A DNA stretch of 64,000 nt. Origin: Flavobacteriaceae bacterium PS02336 (GTDB lineage Bacteria; Bacteroidota; Bacteroidia; Flavobacteriales; Flavobacteriaceae). The translations under genes and the position numbers were made by a program. The DNA is taken from contig JASCOF010000010.1 in the NCBI GenBank assembly GCA_029960065.1, positions 105,347 to 169,346 on the forward strand, written 5' to 3'. Under the pieces are notes generated by a model. It saw only the letters and a program-made list of their open reading frames with translations, was not told the DNA's origin and searched no databases. Shown piece by piece: positions 14,962 to 25,100 of this stretch (the stretch's first letter is position 1; every line of letters starts with the position of its first letter).

Positions 14962-16989
14962 TTAAAGTAACCCATTATATTTTCGAACAAACCATTCGGT
15001 AGTTAATAAAGCCACAATTAAAATCAATAGCCAAACCCAGTCAATAATTGGAGTTTTAGTAGAAATGTTTTTTTCTATTGATTTGTATTCGGTATTCTCT
15101 AAAAGAGTATTAATCAAATGATCTGCCTGATCTTCAAAAAATGCCTTTCCTCCTGTCTGCTGTGCTAATTGCTGCAGCTTGACAACATCAGGATTTACAA
15201 ATTGTTTTTCGATATCAAAATCTAAGATCTCAAAATGACTTGCATACGAAGTGTTTGAATTTAACTCTTTTACTGTAAAATTATATTTTCCTGCTGAGAG
15301 ACCTTCTAAATTAGCTGAGAATGAATTACTTCCCTTTAGTAAATCATAGTTTTTAGTTTGCTTTGTTGCTGCGTTTACAATGCTAATCGTAAGTCTTGCT
15401 TTCTCATCAAACTCATAATTTTTATTGAAATACTGCGCGTTGATGATTATTTCTTCTCCAGAATTATAGAAACTTTCGTGTGTTACAACCAGTGATTTTT
15501 TTGACCCTGCCGAAGCTAAATATTGAATGATTTTATCAATAAAGATATCATACTTTTCAAAAGACTGATTATCGACATGACTTTGTAAACGCCATTTCCA
15601 GCTGTTTTCTCCTAAAAGAAAAGCGGTTCTTTTTCCTTGATTTTCGGCGAAAGCCAATAATGGAGCATTTGTAGCAACATTTCTAATTTTTGAAGAAAGT
15701 AAAACAGAAACATTTCCGTTTGTACTTATGTTTCCGAACGGGTTTTGTAAAGGAGGAAAATTTTCAAAACCTATATTATCAATTGCAAAAAGATTAAAAT
15801 CAGAATGAAATTCAGAAAGGAAGTCTTCTCGCTGATTACTCATTTTAAAAATTAAATTATTCTGCTGTTGATTCAGAAAATTAAAATCTGTATTATTTCC
15901 TGTTATAATAAAGGTGTTTCTTCCTGCTGCTTTGTTAGTATCAAAAATTGTTTTAAAAGCAGTATTTGGCTGATACAAAACCAAAACTGAAACATCTTTT
16001 AAATCATTGATTTGATTTGGTTTAACCAAAATTACTTTACGTTGTGCATTAACTTCTATTGAACGCTTTAAAGCTGCAATATCGGGATGATTAATAGCTG
16101 AAACGATCGCAATAGTTGACTTCTGATCGATTACTTCAACTGCAAAATTCTTGACATTATTATAACTGTTTTTTTCTTTAGCTGCGGATTGAATGTTTGC
16201 TTTGTAAATCTGCAGCCCAACTTTATCTGCTGGAAGAAGAAGATTTAGAGATGCCGTTTTTTTGGAAGCTGAGAAAGAAAGTTTCTCTTTAGCAATAACA
16301 ACATTTCCCTGCAAAATGGTGAATTCTGCATTCACCGGTTTTGTTCCTGCGTATTGAAGAAAAACTTCTACAGGAAATTTATTTTTATGAAAAGCGTATT
16401 TATTGACGTTAAGCTGATTGATTTTTAAATCAAAAAAAGTGGTTGTATCTCCCACAACCAAAGGATAAACTTTATTGACAGGATCGAATCTATAAACGTA
16501 GTCGTTTCCTGTAGTTTGATTTCCGTCTGTAATAATTACAGTTGGGAAAATCAGGTTTTTATTGATGCTTTTTAAATTTTTAGCAACTTCATCTAAATTG
16601 GTTTGGCTGCCCTTAAAATCAAACTTTTCAGAAGTTTTAAAATCATTGTCAAATTGATACGATTGAATTTCAAATTTTTCCTTTAAAGCAGGATTCGAAA
16701 TTAGCTTCTGATATAACTCAACAGTTTTTTTATCTGATTTTAAAGCAATAATCGAGCTCGAATTATCTACAACAATTGCTAAAGGCGTTTTCGTGATTTC
16801 CAGCGAACTTTTGGAAATAACCGGATTTATTAATAGAACCAATAATCCGAAGATGGCTAAGAAACGTAAAAAAGCCAAAAGTATAATCACATTGGATTTA
16901 CTTTTGGCTCTAAAAAAATATTGAAAATACGATAAACCACCAGCAATTACTAAAGAGAGCAATAATAAAAGAATCGTGTTTGTCGTCAT
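14962..16989 (-). CDS. Membrane protein with VWA-like domain (BatA-neighbour type)
   Basis: Protein of 675 residues with two N-terminal TM segments (about 4-24 and 34-55), a large extracytoplasmic part and a C-terminal TM segment (about 650-668, WVWLLILIVALLTTEWF) followed by a short basic tail. After the second TM comes TPLAIVVDNSSSI, whose D75-x-S77-x-S79 matches the metal-ion site of von Willebrand A domains. The later glutamine-amidotransferase-like middle (SVLVLYQPN, KAAGRNTFIITGNN) is typical for large Bacteroidota proteins of this type. These proteins probably act in envelope stress or assembly together with Bat proteins, but none is encoded next to it here. Confidence 0.75.
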   Translation of the reverse strand: MTTNTILLLLLSLVIAGGLSYFQYFFRAKSKSNVIILLAFLRFLAIFGLLVLLINPVISKSSLEITKTPLAIVVDNSSSIIALKSDKKTVELYQKLISNPALKEKFEIQSYQFDNDFKTSEKFDFKGSQTNLDEVAKNLKSINKNLIFPTVIITDGNQTTGNDYVYRFDPVNKVYPLVVGDTTTFFDLKINQLNVNKYAFHKNKFPVEVFLQYAGTKPVNAEFTILQGNVVIAKEKLSFSASKKTASLNLLLPADKVGLQIYKANIQSAAKEKNSYNNVKNFAVEVIDQKSTIAIVSAINHPDIAALKRSIEVNAQRKVILVKPNQINDLKDVSVLVLYQPNTAFKTIFDTNKAAGRNTFIITGNNTDFNFLNQQQNNLIFKMSNQREDFLSEFHSDFNLFAIDNIGFENFPPLQNPFGNISTNGNVSVLLSSKIRNVATNAPLLAFAENQGKRTAFLLGENSWKWRLQSHVDNQSFEKYDIFIDKIIQYLASAGSKKSLVVTHESFYNSGEEIIINAQYFNKNYEFDEKARLTISIVNAATKQTKNYDLLKGSNSFSANLEGLSAGKYNFTVKELNSNTSYASHFEILDFDIEKQFVNPDVVKLQQLAQQTGGKAFFEDQADHLINTLLENTEYKSIEKNISTKTPIIDWVWLLILIVALLTTEWFVRKYNGLL

Positions 16990-16994
16990 GTTTA

Positions 16995-17089
16995 TTTAGT
17001 ATTCAGTATCAGTTTTCAGATTAAAAAAGTCAATTATTTGACTATAAAAGTGTTCAGCTATCTAGAATCAGAATAGACTGAATACTAAA
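16995..17089. repeat. 13-bp perfect inverted repeat with AT-rich spacer
   Basis: TTTAGTATTCAGT (16995-17007) and ACTGAATACTAAA (17077-17089) are perfect reverse complements separated by about 70 bases that themselves contain partly repeated words (TATCAG, TTCAG, AGAATCAG). Non-coding, between the VWA protein and fabG. Confidence 0.6.
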
Positions 17090-17124
17090 ACCTTTGAACC
17101 TTTACAACTTAGTACCTCAGTACC

Positions 17125-17871
17125 TTATGTTAGCATTCCTCCGCAAACATTAAGAACTTGACCTGTAATGTAAGCACTCATGTCTGAAGCTAAGAAAAGA
17201 CAAGCATTTGCAACATCTTCTGTGGTTCCTCCGCGTTTTAATGGAATACCTTCTCTCCATCCTTTCACTACATCTTCAGATAATTTTGCAGTCATTTCAG
17301 TTTCGATAAAACCAGGAGCGATTGCGTTGCAGCGAATGTTACGAGAGCCTAATTCTAAAGCTACAGATTTAGTAAAACCAATTGCACCAGCTTTTGAAGC
17401 CGCATAGTTTGTTTGACCTGCGTTTCCAGAAACCCCTACAACAGAGCTGATATTAATAATTGAACCTGCTCTTTGCTTTAAGAATGTTTTCTGAATCGCT
17501 TTTGTCATATTAAAAACCGATTTCAAGTTTACATCAATTACTTGGTCAAAATCTGCTTCAGACATACGCATTAACAGATTATCTTTTGTAATTCCGGCAT
17601 TGTTGATCAAAATATCCACAGTTCCAAAATCAGCTAAAACAGCATCCACAAAAGTTTGTGCTTCATTAAAATCTGCAGCGTTTGACTGATAACCTTTTGC
17701 TTTAACACCTAAAGCGTTTAATTCTGCTTCTAAAGCCTCTGCAGATGCTGCAGATGAACTGTATGTAAAAGCAACGTTTGCTCCATTTTTAGCAAAAACC
17801 TCCGCAATTCCTTTTCCGATTCCACGGCTTGCACCAGTAATAATTGCAACTTTTCCTTCTAGTAATTTCAT
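17125..17871 (-). CDS. fabG: 3-oxoacyl-[acyl-carrier-protein] reductase
   Basis: NADPH-dependent short-chain dehydrogenase that carries out the first reduction in each cycle of type II fatty acid synthesis. The 248-residue length is standard. Key sites: cofactor loop TGASRGIGKG (12-21), NNAG (90-93), catalytic Ser143 in INISSVVG, Tyr156 and Lys160 in YAASK, and the PGFIETEMT segment (186-194). The C-terminus ends with the typical GQVLNVCGGM. No fab partner is adjacent in the window. A minus-strand TATATTTG box (17910-17903) lies upstream of the start and is probably the -7 element. Confidence 0.95.
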   Translation of the reverse strand: MKLLEGKVAIITGASRGIGKGIAEVFAKNGANVAFTYSSSAASAEALEAELNALGVKAKGYQSNAADFNEAQTFVDAVLADFGTVDILINNAGITKDNLLMRMSEADFDQVIDVNLKSVFNMTKAIQKTFLKQRAGSIINISSVVGVSGNAGQTNYAASKAGAIGFTKSVALELGSRNIRCNAIAPGFIETEMTAKLSEDVVKGWREGIPLKRGGTTEDVANACLFLASDMSAYITGQVLNVCGGMLT

Positions 17872-17978
17872 ATTAAGGTATTCGTTTTTATTTTTTGAAT
17901 TACAAATATAGAGTATTTGGGCGTTTAATAAAATTTGAAGTACAAAATTTGGGTTATAATTTAATTACAGCCTAAAAC

Positions 17979-18004
17979 AAAAAAACAGCTCAATAAATGA
18001 GCTG
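17979..18004 (-). terminator. Terminator of the 91-aa membrane protein gene
   Basis: Minus-strand stem CAGCTC / GAGCTG with a 7-base loop followed by seven T. It lies 34 bp after the stop of the small membrane protein gene. Confidence 0.75.
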
Positions 18005-18037
18005 CTTCTCCAAAATAAAAAAATAAAACTAAAACTC

Positions 18038-18313
18038 TTATAGATGATTCTGCTTTGTAATGGCAAAAATTATTACCAGAATTACTCCAAAAATCATCAT
18101 TCTATTAACAGTGTGATGAAGTTCATTTGTTCCGTGAATCTTATCATTTTTTCTCTGTTTTATCATATTCATTATTACAAAAGGAAAAATAAGAATAATG
18201 GATAAATACATATAATATCTGAGGTATTCATAATATTGTTCATTAACAATAAGAAGACCTATTCCCCAGAAAAAAATAGCTATAGTTGCTGGAGTTAAAA
18301 TTCTTTTAATCAT
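18038..18313 (-). CDS. Small membrane protein, three TM segments
   Basis: Protein of 91 residues with three hydrophobic segments (about 9-23, 33-51 and 70-86) and a basic, histidine-containing linker (KQRKNDKIHGTNELHHTVNR). It probably sits in the inner membrane. I do not recognise a named family. It is followed by its own terminator (17979-18004) and lies 98 bp downstream of the DUF4302 gene, with another hairpin between the two, so it is probably transcribed separately from the Sus-like locus. The start is ATG at 18313. Confidence 0.7.
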   Translation of the reverse strand: MIKRILTPATIAIFFWGIGLLIVNEQYYEYLRYYMYLSIILIFPFVIMNMIKQRKNDKIHGTNELHHTVNRMMIFGVILVIIFAITKQNHL

Positions 18314-18352
18314 AATTTTATCAATAAGGGGCTAAACCAAGTTTAAAATTTT

Positions 18353-18381
18353 AAAAGCAACTCAAAAAATGAGTTGCTTTT
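18353..18381 (-). terminator. Terminator at the end of the Sus-like operon
   Basis: Stem AAAAGCAACTC / GAGTTGCTTTT (11 bp) with loop AAAAAAT, just after the stop of the DUF4302 gene. The U-tract is better on the plus strand but no plus-strand gene ends here, so it most likely serves the minus-strand operon. Confidence 0.6.
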
Positions 18382-18411
18382 TATGAATAAAAATTATTCT
18401 AAATTTCAATA

Positions 18412-19773
18412 TTATTGGAATGCATAAGTAGTGATTCTAAAACTGCTTGATGCACTTGTAAAAGTGTAAATTGTGTTACTAAACTGTATTCTAAAGTTTT
18501 CTCTAGTTACATACAAACCTTTAGGATCCATTAATTTATCATCAAGATTTTTCACTAAAGGATCTGCCGCAATTACAGAAGTTCCGTTATGCCATAATGA
18601 ATGTTTCAAAATAATAGTCTTATTAACCGCATCTTCTGTAATTGTTGCTCTATGATAAACAGTTGCCTTTCCACCTGTAAAACTGTACATTATATCCACA
18701 GTACGGTTGTTGAAGAAAGTAAATTGTACTCTGTTTACTTTTGCTGCAGATGCGTTATTAATTTCGTTTAGCAGAAACATACACAATTGTGAGTTAGTTG
18801 GCGCAGCAGATAGATTCGCTGCAATATAACCATAAGCTGTTGATGGTGCTCCTGCTGCTGGCAATGTTACTTTATAATCATCTGTTAATCTTGGAGGTGC
18901 ATTGGTATAATTGATAGTTGCTTTTACACCATCTTTTCCAGTAGCTACAAAAGAATTTGTAGGGGCATCATAAACAAAATCTGTAAGTTTCTGGCCTTTA
19001 ACGTCTAATGGAAGTTTTGAATAAGCACCTAAAGGATTAAATGAAAGCGCAAGATCGTAACTTGTATTGACAGCAGGATCTAAAGAATACCCTGTACCAA
19101 AACGAGCGCTAGTATTATAACTAAAATCATAGTTTTTGGTTGCTGTACCATCATTTATTTCTAACAATCTAAATAATGGACTATTCATATCTCCAGTTAT
19201 GTTTTTGATAATTGGAACATTTTTAGGCAGATCTGTCCAGTCTTTTGGTGTTGCTTTTACAAAACGAAGCATGTGGCCATTTCTATTTGTTTTAAATATG
19301 ATATTGCCATCTTTTTGTCCGTAATAATAAAACTGGAAATCACCTAGATATCCTTTTGCCAAAAGTGCTGCAGTCGGATAATTGTTTGCATCCGATAGAA
19401 GATGTATTCTATTTTGTGTAGAAAAAACTAAACTCACTGTGCTTCCAACCTGAATATTGTATTGACTTTGATATGTTTTCGTGTCAATTTCACCATCTCT
19501 CCCTGTAAAATCAGATGCCATATCAACTTTTCCTTCAGGCAAGAATTTAAACAAATGTGTCCATCCTCCTAATTGTGTACTATCAGTATAATAAACTGCC
19601 TTCCAACCATCCGCTGATGAAAGTAACAAATCATTTAATTCTTTCTGACGCCCGCTTAATCTTTCTGTTGCATTTTCATCAAATTTTGCATCTACTTCTG
19701 GACTTGAACATGATCCCAAAAGCAAGGCTACGAAAGAAATCAATAAGCACTTATATATATATTTTGCTTTCAT
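18412..19773 (-). CDS. DUF4302-family lipoprotein of the Sus-like locus
   Basis: Protein of 453 residues with a lipoprotein signal (LISFVALLLGSC, Cys22) followed by SSPEVDA, an acidic stretch common in surface-exported Bacteroidota lipoproteins. The segment after it (RLSGRQKELNDLLLSSADGWKAVYY) is typical for DUF4302 proteins, which are regularly encoded next to SusC/SusD pairs. The rest looks beta-rich, as expected for a surface binding protein. It is the last gene of the locus, 31 bp after the metallohydrolase gene. Likely role: surface-bound helper that captures or presents the substrate of the SusCD transporter. The substrate is unknown. Confidence 0.8.
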   Translation of the reverse strand: MKAKYIYKCLLISFVALLLGSCSSPEVDAKFDENATERLSGRQKELNDLLLSSADGWKAVYYTDSTQLGGWTHLFKFLPEGKVDMASDFTGRDGEIDTKTYQSQYNIQVGSTVSLVFSTQNRIHLLSDANNYPTAALLAKGYLGDFQFYYYGQKDGNIIFKTNRNGHMLRFVKATPKDWTDLPKNVPIIKNITGDMNSPLFRLLEINDGTATKNYDFSYNTSARFGTGYSLDPAVNTSYDLALSFNPLGAYSKLPLDVKGQKLTDFVYDAPTNSFVATGKDGVKATINYTNAPPRLTDDYKVTLPAAGAPSTAYGYIAANLSAAPTNSQLCMFLLNEINNASAAKVNRVQFTFFNNRTVDIMYSFTGGKATVYHRATITEDAVNKTIILKHSLWHNGTSVIAADPLVKNLDDKLMDPKGLYVTRENFRIQFSNTIYTFTSASSSFRITTYAFQ

Positions 19774-19804
19774 AATAGTATTTTTTTATAATAATTTTTC
19801 GTCC

Positions 19805-20662
19805 TTAATTATTTATTACAATATCTGTGTTTTTCTGAGCCTCATCTCTTAAAGCATAAAAGTCGATGTTGAATGCTTCTTTGTAATATTTAACCACAAG
19901 TGCCTCTTTTGCTTTAATATTTGCTTTTGCAGTTGCATCTGTAACACCTGCTAAAATTGCATCATATTCTGCTTTTGAACTTGTTAAGATTGTAGCAGCA
20001 GTTTCTGCAAAATCTTCGTAAATATTCAATCTAGCATAACTTGTTATAAATCCTAAAGATCTTGAAGTTGCAATTGCCTCTACATACCAGCTTGAAGTAT
20101 ATCCAGAAGGCGTTAACTTTGCCCAAGCCTGCTCATCAAAAGGTTTGGTCTGGTTTAAAATATGAACGTACTCATGCTGAATAGTATGAATAAATTGCGT
20201 TACACTCGCTCTGCTTTTTTTGTTTAAATTATCAATTTGAAACAAAGAAACTCTTTGGCCAGCTTCGGCAAGTCCTAATGTTACTGTACCATTTGTATTT
20301 AAGTTTACACCACCCACAAGTACAAATTCTCGTGGTGCGATTTTCTTAACAAATTCTTTCCCTCCAATAGTTGTATAACTGTCGATCCAGATTTTCTTAA
20401 CCACTTCCATTGCTGGCTGTACTTTTGCAACAAGAGGCGGATACAAATATTTATTATTGTCAACTAAATTCTGATTCCACTCATAATACACATTAATATT
20501 ATAAGGATCTAAAAAATTAGTACCAATCCATTTATCCAAATCTGTTTTTGCCGGTGTAGAAAAATCTAATTGACTTTCTTTAGGTTGGTCTTCATGGGCG
20601 CAAGATGCAATTAAGAAGGCTCCTGCAATTAATACTGTCTTATATGTTTTAAATATTTTCAT
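19805..20662 (-). CDS. Substrate import-associated zinc metallohydrolase lipoprotein
   Basis: Lipoprotein of 285 residues with lipobox-like LIASC (Cys21) followed by AHEDQPKES. The zinc site is plain: FIHTIQHEYVHILNQ (HExxH at about 163-167). Members of this family (putative zinc-binding metallopeptidase, typically encoded with TonB-linked SusC/SusD pairs) are thought to act on the cell surface on material handled by the transporter. The gene lies between susD (19 bp upstream) and the DUF4302 gene (31 bp downstream), so it belongs to the same operon. No glycoside hydrolase or lyase is encoded here. This makes a peptide or other non-glycan substrate more likely than a polysaccharide, which is inference. 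Confidence 0.85.
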   Translation of the reverse strand: MKIFKTYKTVLIAGAFLIASCAHEDQPKESQLDFSTPAKTDLDKWIGTNFLDPYNINVYYEWNQNLVDNNKYLYPPLVAKVQPAMEVVKKIWIDSYTTIGGKEFVKKIAPREFVLVGGVNLNTNGTVTLGLAEAGQRVSLFQIDNLNKKSRASVTQFIHTIQHEYVHILNQTKPFDEQAWAKLTPSGYTSSWYVEAIATSRSLGFITSYARLNIYEDFAETAATILTSSKAEYDAILAGVTDATAKANIKAKEALVVKYYKEAFNIDFYALRDEAQKNTDIVINN

Positions 20663-20681
20663 ACTACTTTCAAATTAAAAA

Positions 20682-22166
20682 TTATCTAGGATTTTTTTCA
20701 ATGCCATTATCTGATGCTCTAAGCGGAATTTGTAATGCTCTTCTTTTATCATCTTTTTCCAAGACATTACTTCTTACCACTTTTCCAAACTCAAGAGTAT
20801 TATGTGTTACAACAAGATTAAAACGTTTAATATCAAACCATCTTAAACCTTCACGAATAAAATCTCTTCTTCTTGCTTCCGCTATTGCTTTAATATAAGA
20901 AGTCTGAAGACTTGTTAATGTGTAATATGGCGTAAATTCGTTTGCAACTACAGGAAATTTATTGGTTACAACCGTTTCATTCAAGATATCTGTTGCTGCA
21001 TTATATCCAGTAGTTCTAAGTCCTAAGAAGTATCCTAATTCTGTATTAACTTCAGCAAATCTGTTTTTCATTACTAATGCTTCGATTCTATTCAGATACA
21101 TTTCATCATTACTAAACAATACAGTAGCTGTGTAAGGTTCTCCTGTACGTGAAGTTAAATTTGTATATTTAAAATACTCGTAAAGTTTAGGAACAAATAC
21201 ATTTATACCTCCATAATATTGTCCATTTGGTCTAATAACATTTGGTTTAGCCCAAATATTTGTTTGAACACCAAATATCTCATCTGATTTATTTCCAGGA
21301 AGAGCAAATCTGTAAGAAGCTGATCTATTAGCAATTGAGTTAGGATAGTCTACCAGTAAATTGGTTTCTTGCTCTACTCTTGAATATTCAATAGGCATTT
21401 GAGCAAAAGCAGCCGCATAGAAAGCTGGATAATTTCTAAGTTTTGTTGGTTTAGAACCAAGTCCTTCGGTAAATTCTAAAACTTTATCCCAGTCTCCTTT
21501 TATCAAATAAAAACGAGCAGCAAAAGCTTTTGCAGCATCAATAGTAAAGTGATATTTAGGTTCTTTATACTCATTTGTCACATATTTCATACCTTCAATA
21601 AGATCTTGTTCGACAAAATCAAATACTTCCTTAACGGTATTACGCTTGTATTTTACCAACAATTCTGTTTCTGGTTTTGTAATGTACGGAACACCTAAAT
21701 CTGTTGCAGCTGTCGCTGGATTATAACGGTTTGACCATAATGACACCAGCATAAAGTGATTGTAAGCTCTAGCAATTAAAGCTTCTCCTTTTTGCGGATT
21801 TAAAGTCTCTGGGCCACCTAATTTTTCAATAGCATCTAATGCTTGGTTTGCCGCAGCAATAGCTTCGTAAGATGCCATCCAGAATGCATTTTCGCTATCC
21901 AATCCAATTTGAGATTGCATTTCCCAGTTGTAGCTTTCTTCATTTATGATACTCGTAGATTGAACTTCTGTATCGTAAACATTGTCAGACATAACCTCTG
22001 CAATCGGGAAATAAGATCTATTTGGATAAGCAGTTACTAATAATTCTGATATTTTTTCAGGAGTATCTATTAGTGTTCTATTGTCTGGTATTTCTGAAAG
22101 AAAATCATCACAACTACTAAAACCAACTAGCAATAATAATGATAGTGTTATTTTTATATTTTTCAT
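20682..22166 (-). CDS. RagB/SusD-family nutrient-binding outer membrane lipoprotein
   Basis: Surface lipoprotein of 494 residues that forms the lid of the SusC channel and captures substrate. The lipobox LLVGFSSC gives Cys20 (from the start used here) followed by the acidic DDFLSEIPDN typical of SusD. TPR-like helices are visible around GEALIARAYNHFMLVSLWSNRYNPAT, and the C-terminal EARRRDFIREGLRWFDIKRF is a hallmark of the family. I chose the ATG at 22166. An upstream in-frame TTG (22172) would add only two residues. It follows susC by 14 bp. Confidence 0.93.
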   Translation of the reverse strand: MKNIKITLSLLLLVGFSSCDDFLSEIPDNRTLIDTPEKISELLVTAYPNRSYFPIAEVMSDNVYDTEVQSTSIINEESYNWEMQSQIGLDSENAFWMASYEAIAAANQALDAIEKLGGPETLNPQKGEALIARAYNHFMLVSLWSNRYNPATAATDLGVPYITKPETELLVKYKRNTVKEVFDFVEQDLIEGMKYVTNEYKEPKYHFTIDAAKAFAARFYLIKGDWDKVLEFTEGLGSKPTKLRNYPAFYAAAFAQMPIEYSRVEQETNLLVDYPNSIANRSASYRFALPGNKSDEIFGVQTNIWAKPNVIRPNGQYYGGINVFVPKLYEYFKYTNLTSRTGEPYTATVLFSNDEMYLNRIEALVMKNRFAEVNTELGYFLGLRTTGYNAATDILNETVVTNKFPVVANEFTPYYTLTSLQTSYIKAIAEARRRDFIREGLRWFDIKRFNLVVTHNTLEFGKVVRSNVLEKDDKRRALQIPLRASDNGIEKNPR

Positions 22167-22180
22167 AATCAATTTATTAT

Positions 22181-25100
22181 TTAGAATGAAAGATTAATTG
22201 CAAAAGTATATTGTGCCGTGATTGGGAACGCTACCCCTCCTGTATTACGGAATTCAGGATCTTGTCCGTTTAATTTTTTGTCTGAATAAATCAACCATGG
22301 ATTTACAGCAGAACCTTTTAAATTAAATGTTGTTAATCCTAACTTTCTTTTGTATTCGCTTGGAAATTCCCAGCTTAGAGAGATATTTTTTAGTCTTACG
22401 AAATCACCGCTTGCAATTCTAACATCGGAGAAATTATAAGTATTATAAGCGATTTGTAAATCATTAGCTCCGTAATTTCTATTTAACAATCTATCAGCGA
22501 TAACTGGAACATTTGTAAAGTTTTCGTCACCAGGATTAATCCATCTGTTAGCAAAATCTTTTGTAAAAACAGTCTGATCATTGTAAGTATTACTGTAAAC
22601 AGGATTTAATCTTACTTTGTTTCCACCTGACCCAACTACAAATACATATAAAGACCAGCTTTTGTAGGTAAATGTATTTGCAAGACCAACTGATTTATTT
22701 GGTTCAACTGAACCTTCATATTTCAAATACTTAGTTACATCATTAGTATCTTGAAAATTAGCGTCTGTAATATTATTATCAGCACCATCTTGTAATTTAA
22801 AAGTTGGTAATCCTTCATTATTTAATCCTGTAAATTGATAAGAATATAATGAGTTTCTTGGGTGCCCAACTGTATTTCCACCATTAGTAGCAATTAAATC
22901 AAATACCGCTGGTTTATTTGCCAGTTTAGTAATTTTCTGATCGTAAACAGAAAAGTTTAACGTCGTTGACCATTTAAAATCTTTTGAAGCAATATTCTGA
23001 GTAGTAATACCAAGCTCAACCCCTTTAGTCTCCATATCTGCGTTATTCCCTTGTTTAACAGATTCTCCTCCTACTCCAGAAGTAATTACATAATCGATCA
23101 AATCAAAAGCTTTACGCTGATAAATATCTGTGGTAAGCTGTACTCGGTTATTGAACATTCCAAGATCTAAACCAATATTGGTTTCATATTGTTTTTCCCA
23201 TGTCAAATCTTTGTTTTGTAAATCTTCTATACGAATTGCATTTTCTCTATCACTAGTTTGAAAACGATTTGCTATATAACTTTTGTAGATTGCTAATGAG
23301 TTAGTTGCCGGCCCTGCTGTAGCAGTTAAACCATAAGAAGCTCTAAGTGCCAAAGTATTGATATCTTCAACATCTTTCATAAAACTTTCTTCTTTGATAT
23401 TCCACTTACCGCTCACAGTATAAGTTGGTAACCATCTTGAAGATCCTGTATCACCTTGTCTGTTAGAACCGTCATAACGACCTGTAATAGAAGCCGTATA
23501 ACGACGATCGTATGTATATCCTACTTTTCCGAAGAAACCAACTGTACGCTCTCTTTCTGCTCCAAATTCATAGTATGAATTACCTTCATTTACTAATTTC
23601 TCAATCATTTTTGGATCGATAAAAGCACTAAGTCCTTTTTCAAATTGTATTCCGGCAGCTGTAAAGTTGTCATTATTTCTATCAACTGACCTAAACTCTG
23701 TTCCAAAGAAACCTTCAAGTTCATGTTTATCGCTAAAAATATTTCTGTAAGTAACACTATTTCTAACATTATACGAAGTCATATCATTAGTGTATTTTCT
23801 TAAGAAACCACCATAAGGCAACACCGAAACTTTAGGCGCAGTTAAATCGTTTGGATTTTGATATAAAAACACGTTAGCGCTTTGAATTTGAGTATTTAAA
23901 GTTTCTCCAACACCAGCATTGTAAGCTCCTACAACATTAGAACCTTCGTAAATCTTATGCTCTCTTGATGTATTAGCATAACGAGCAGAACCTGTAAAGT
24001 TATAAGTCAAGTTTTTTGCCAATTTATATTCTAAATCCGCCTGAAAACGAATGTCTTTTACTTTAATTCCAAGAGTATTGTTTTTCAATTCATTAAGAAT
24101 ATTCATTGGAGCCCAATTGTTTTGGTAATATTCTAAATTACCATTTTCGTCATAAGGCCTAAGTGTTCTACTCGTACTTAAAACATAATTGAATGGGTTA
24201 ATATCGAAATCTCTCGTTATTTTACCAAACACAACATCATTTTTACTTTCGTAAGTACCCGGAGCTTCCTGATCACGGATAGAGCTCAAAGTAGATAATG
24301 TAATATTTAATCTATCGTTAATGTAAAAAGTACCTTTAATATTAGATGACAATTGTTTTACGTTGTCAGCCAAAGTCCATCCTGGATCAGTATAATAACC
24401 TAAAGAGGCATAAAATGTATTGTTTTTTCCTCCGCCAGAAAAACTTAAAGAGTGATTTTGAGTAATGGATGGTCTAAATAAAACTTTGAACCAATCTGTA
24501 TTTCCTAACTCGTATTTTTTTAGAAATTCGTTGATATAAGGCTGTTCATTTCTAACACCAAATTGACCATTAGAACTATCGTATAAATTAATTTGTTTTG
24601 CCAAAATACCATAAACACCACTAAATCTAGCTGTTAAGGAAGAACTCTGATCTAAATATCCTTTAGCTCTCATTTCTTGAAAAACACTCATCGATTCTTG
24701 AGAATTTAAGATATCATACTGCGTGTAACTTGGTACTGTTCTAACTGTGTTTTCAACAGAATAATTAATTTTTAATGGACTATCTCTACGACCTTGCTTT
24801 GTTGTTACAACGACAACACCATTTAAAGATCTTGAACCATAGATAGATGTAGCCGAAGCATCTTTAAGAATCTCAATACTTTGAATGTCATTTGCATTTA
24901 ATCCCGCAACAGCAGAACTTAACAATGTTGCTGAATTTCCAGAAGCTAAATCAGCAAATGTAACATTGATAATATCTTCCTGAACAACACCATCAATTAC
25001 CCATAAAGGTTTTGTATCTCCAAAAATTGAAGAAGATCCACGTACTGTAATCTTAGGAGTTGCACCAAAAGACCCTGTAACGTTTTGTACGGTAACCCCA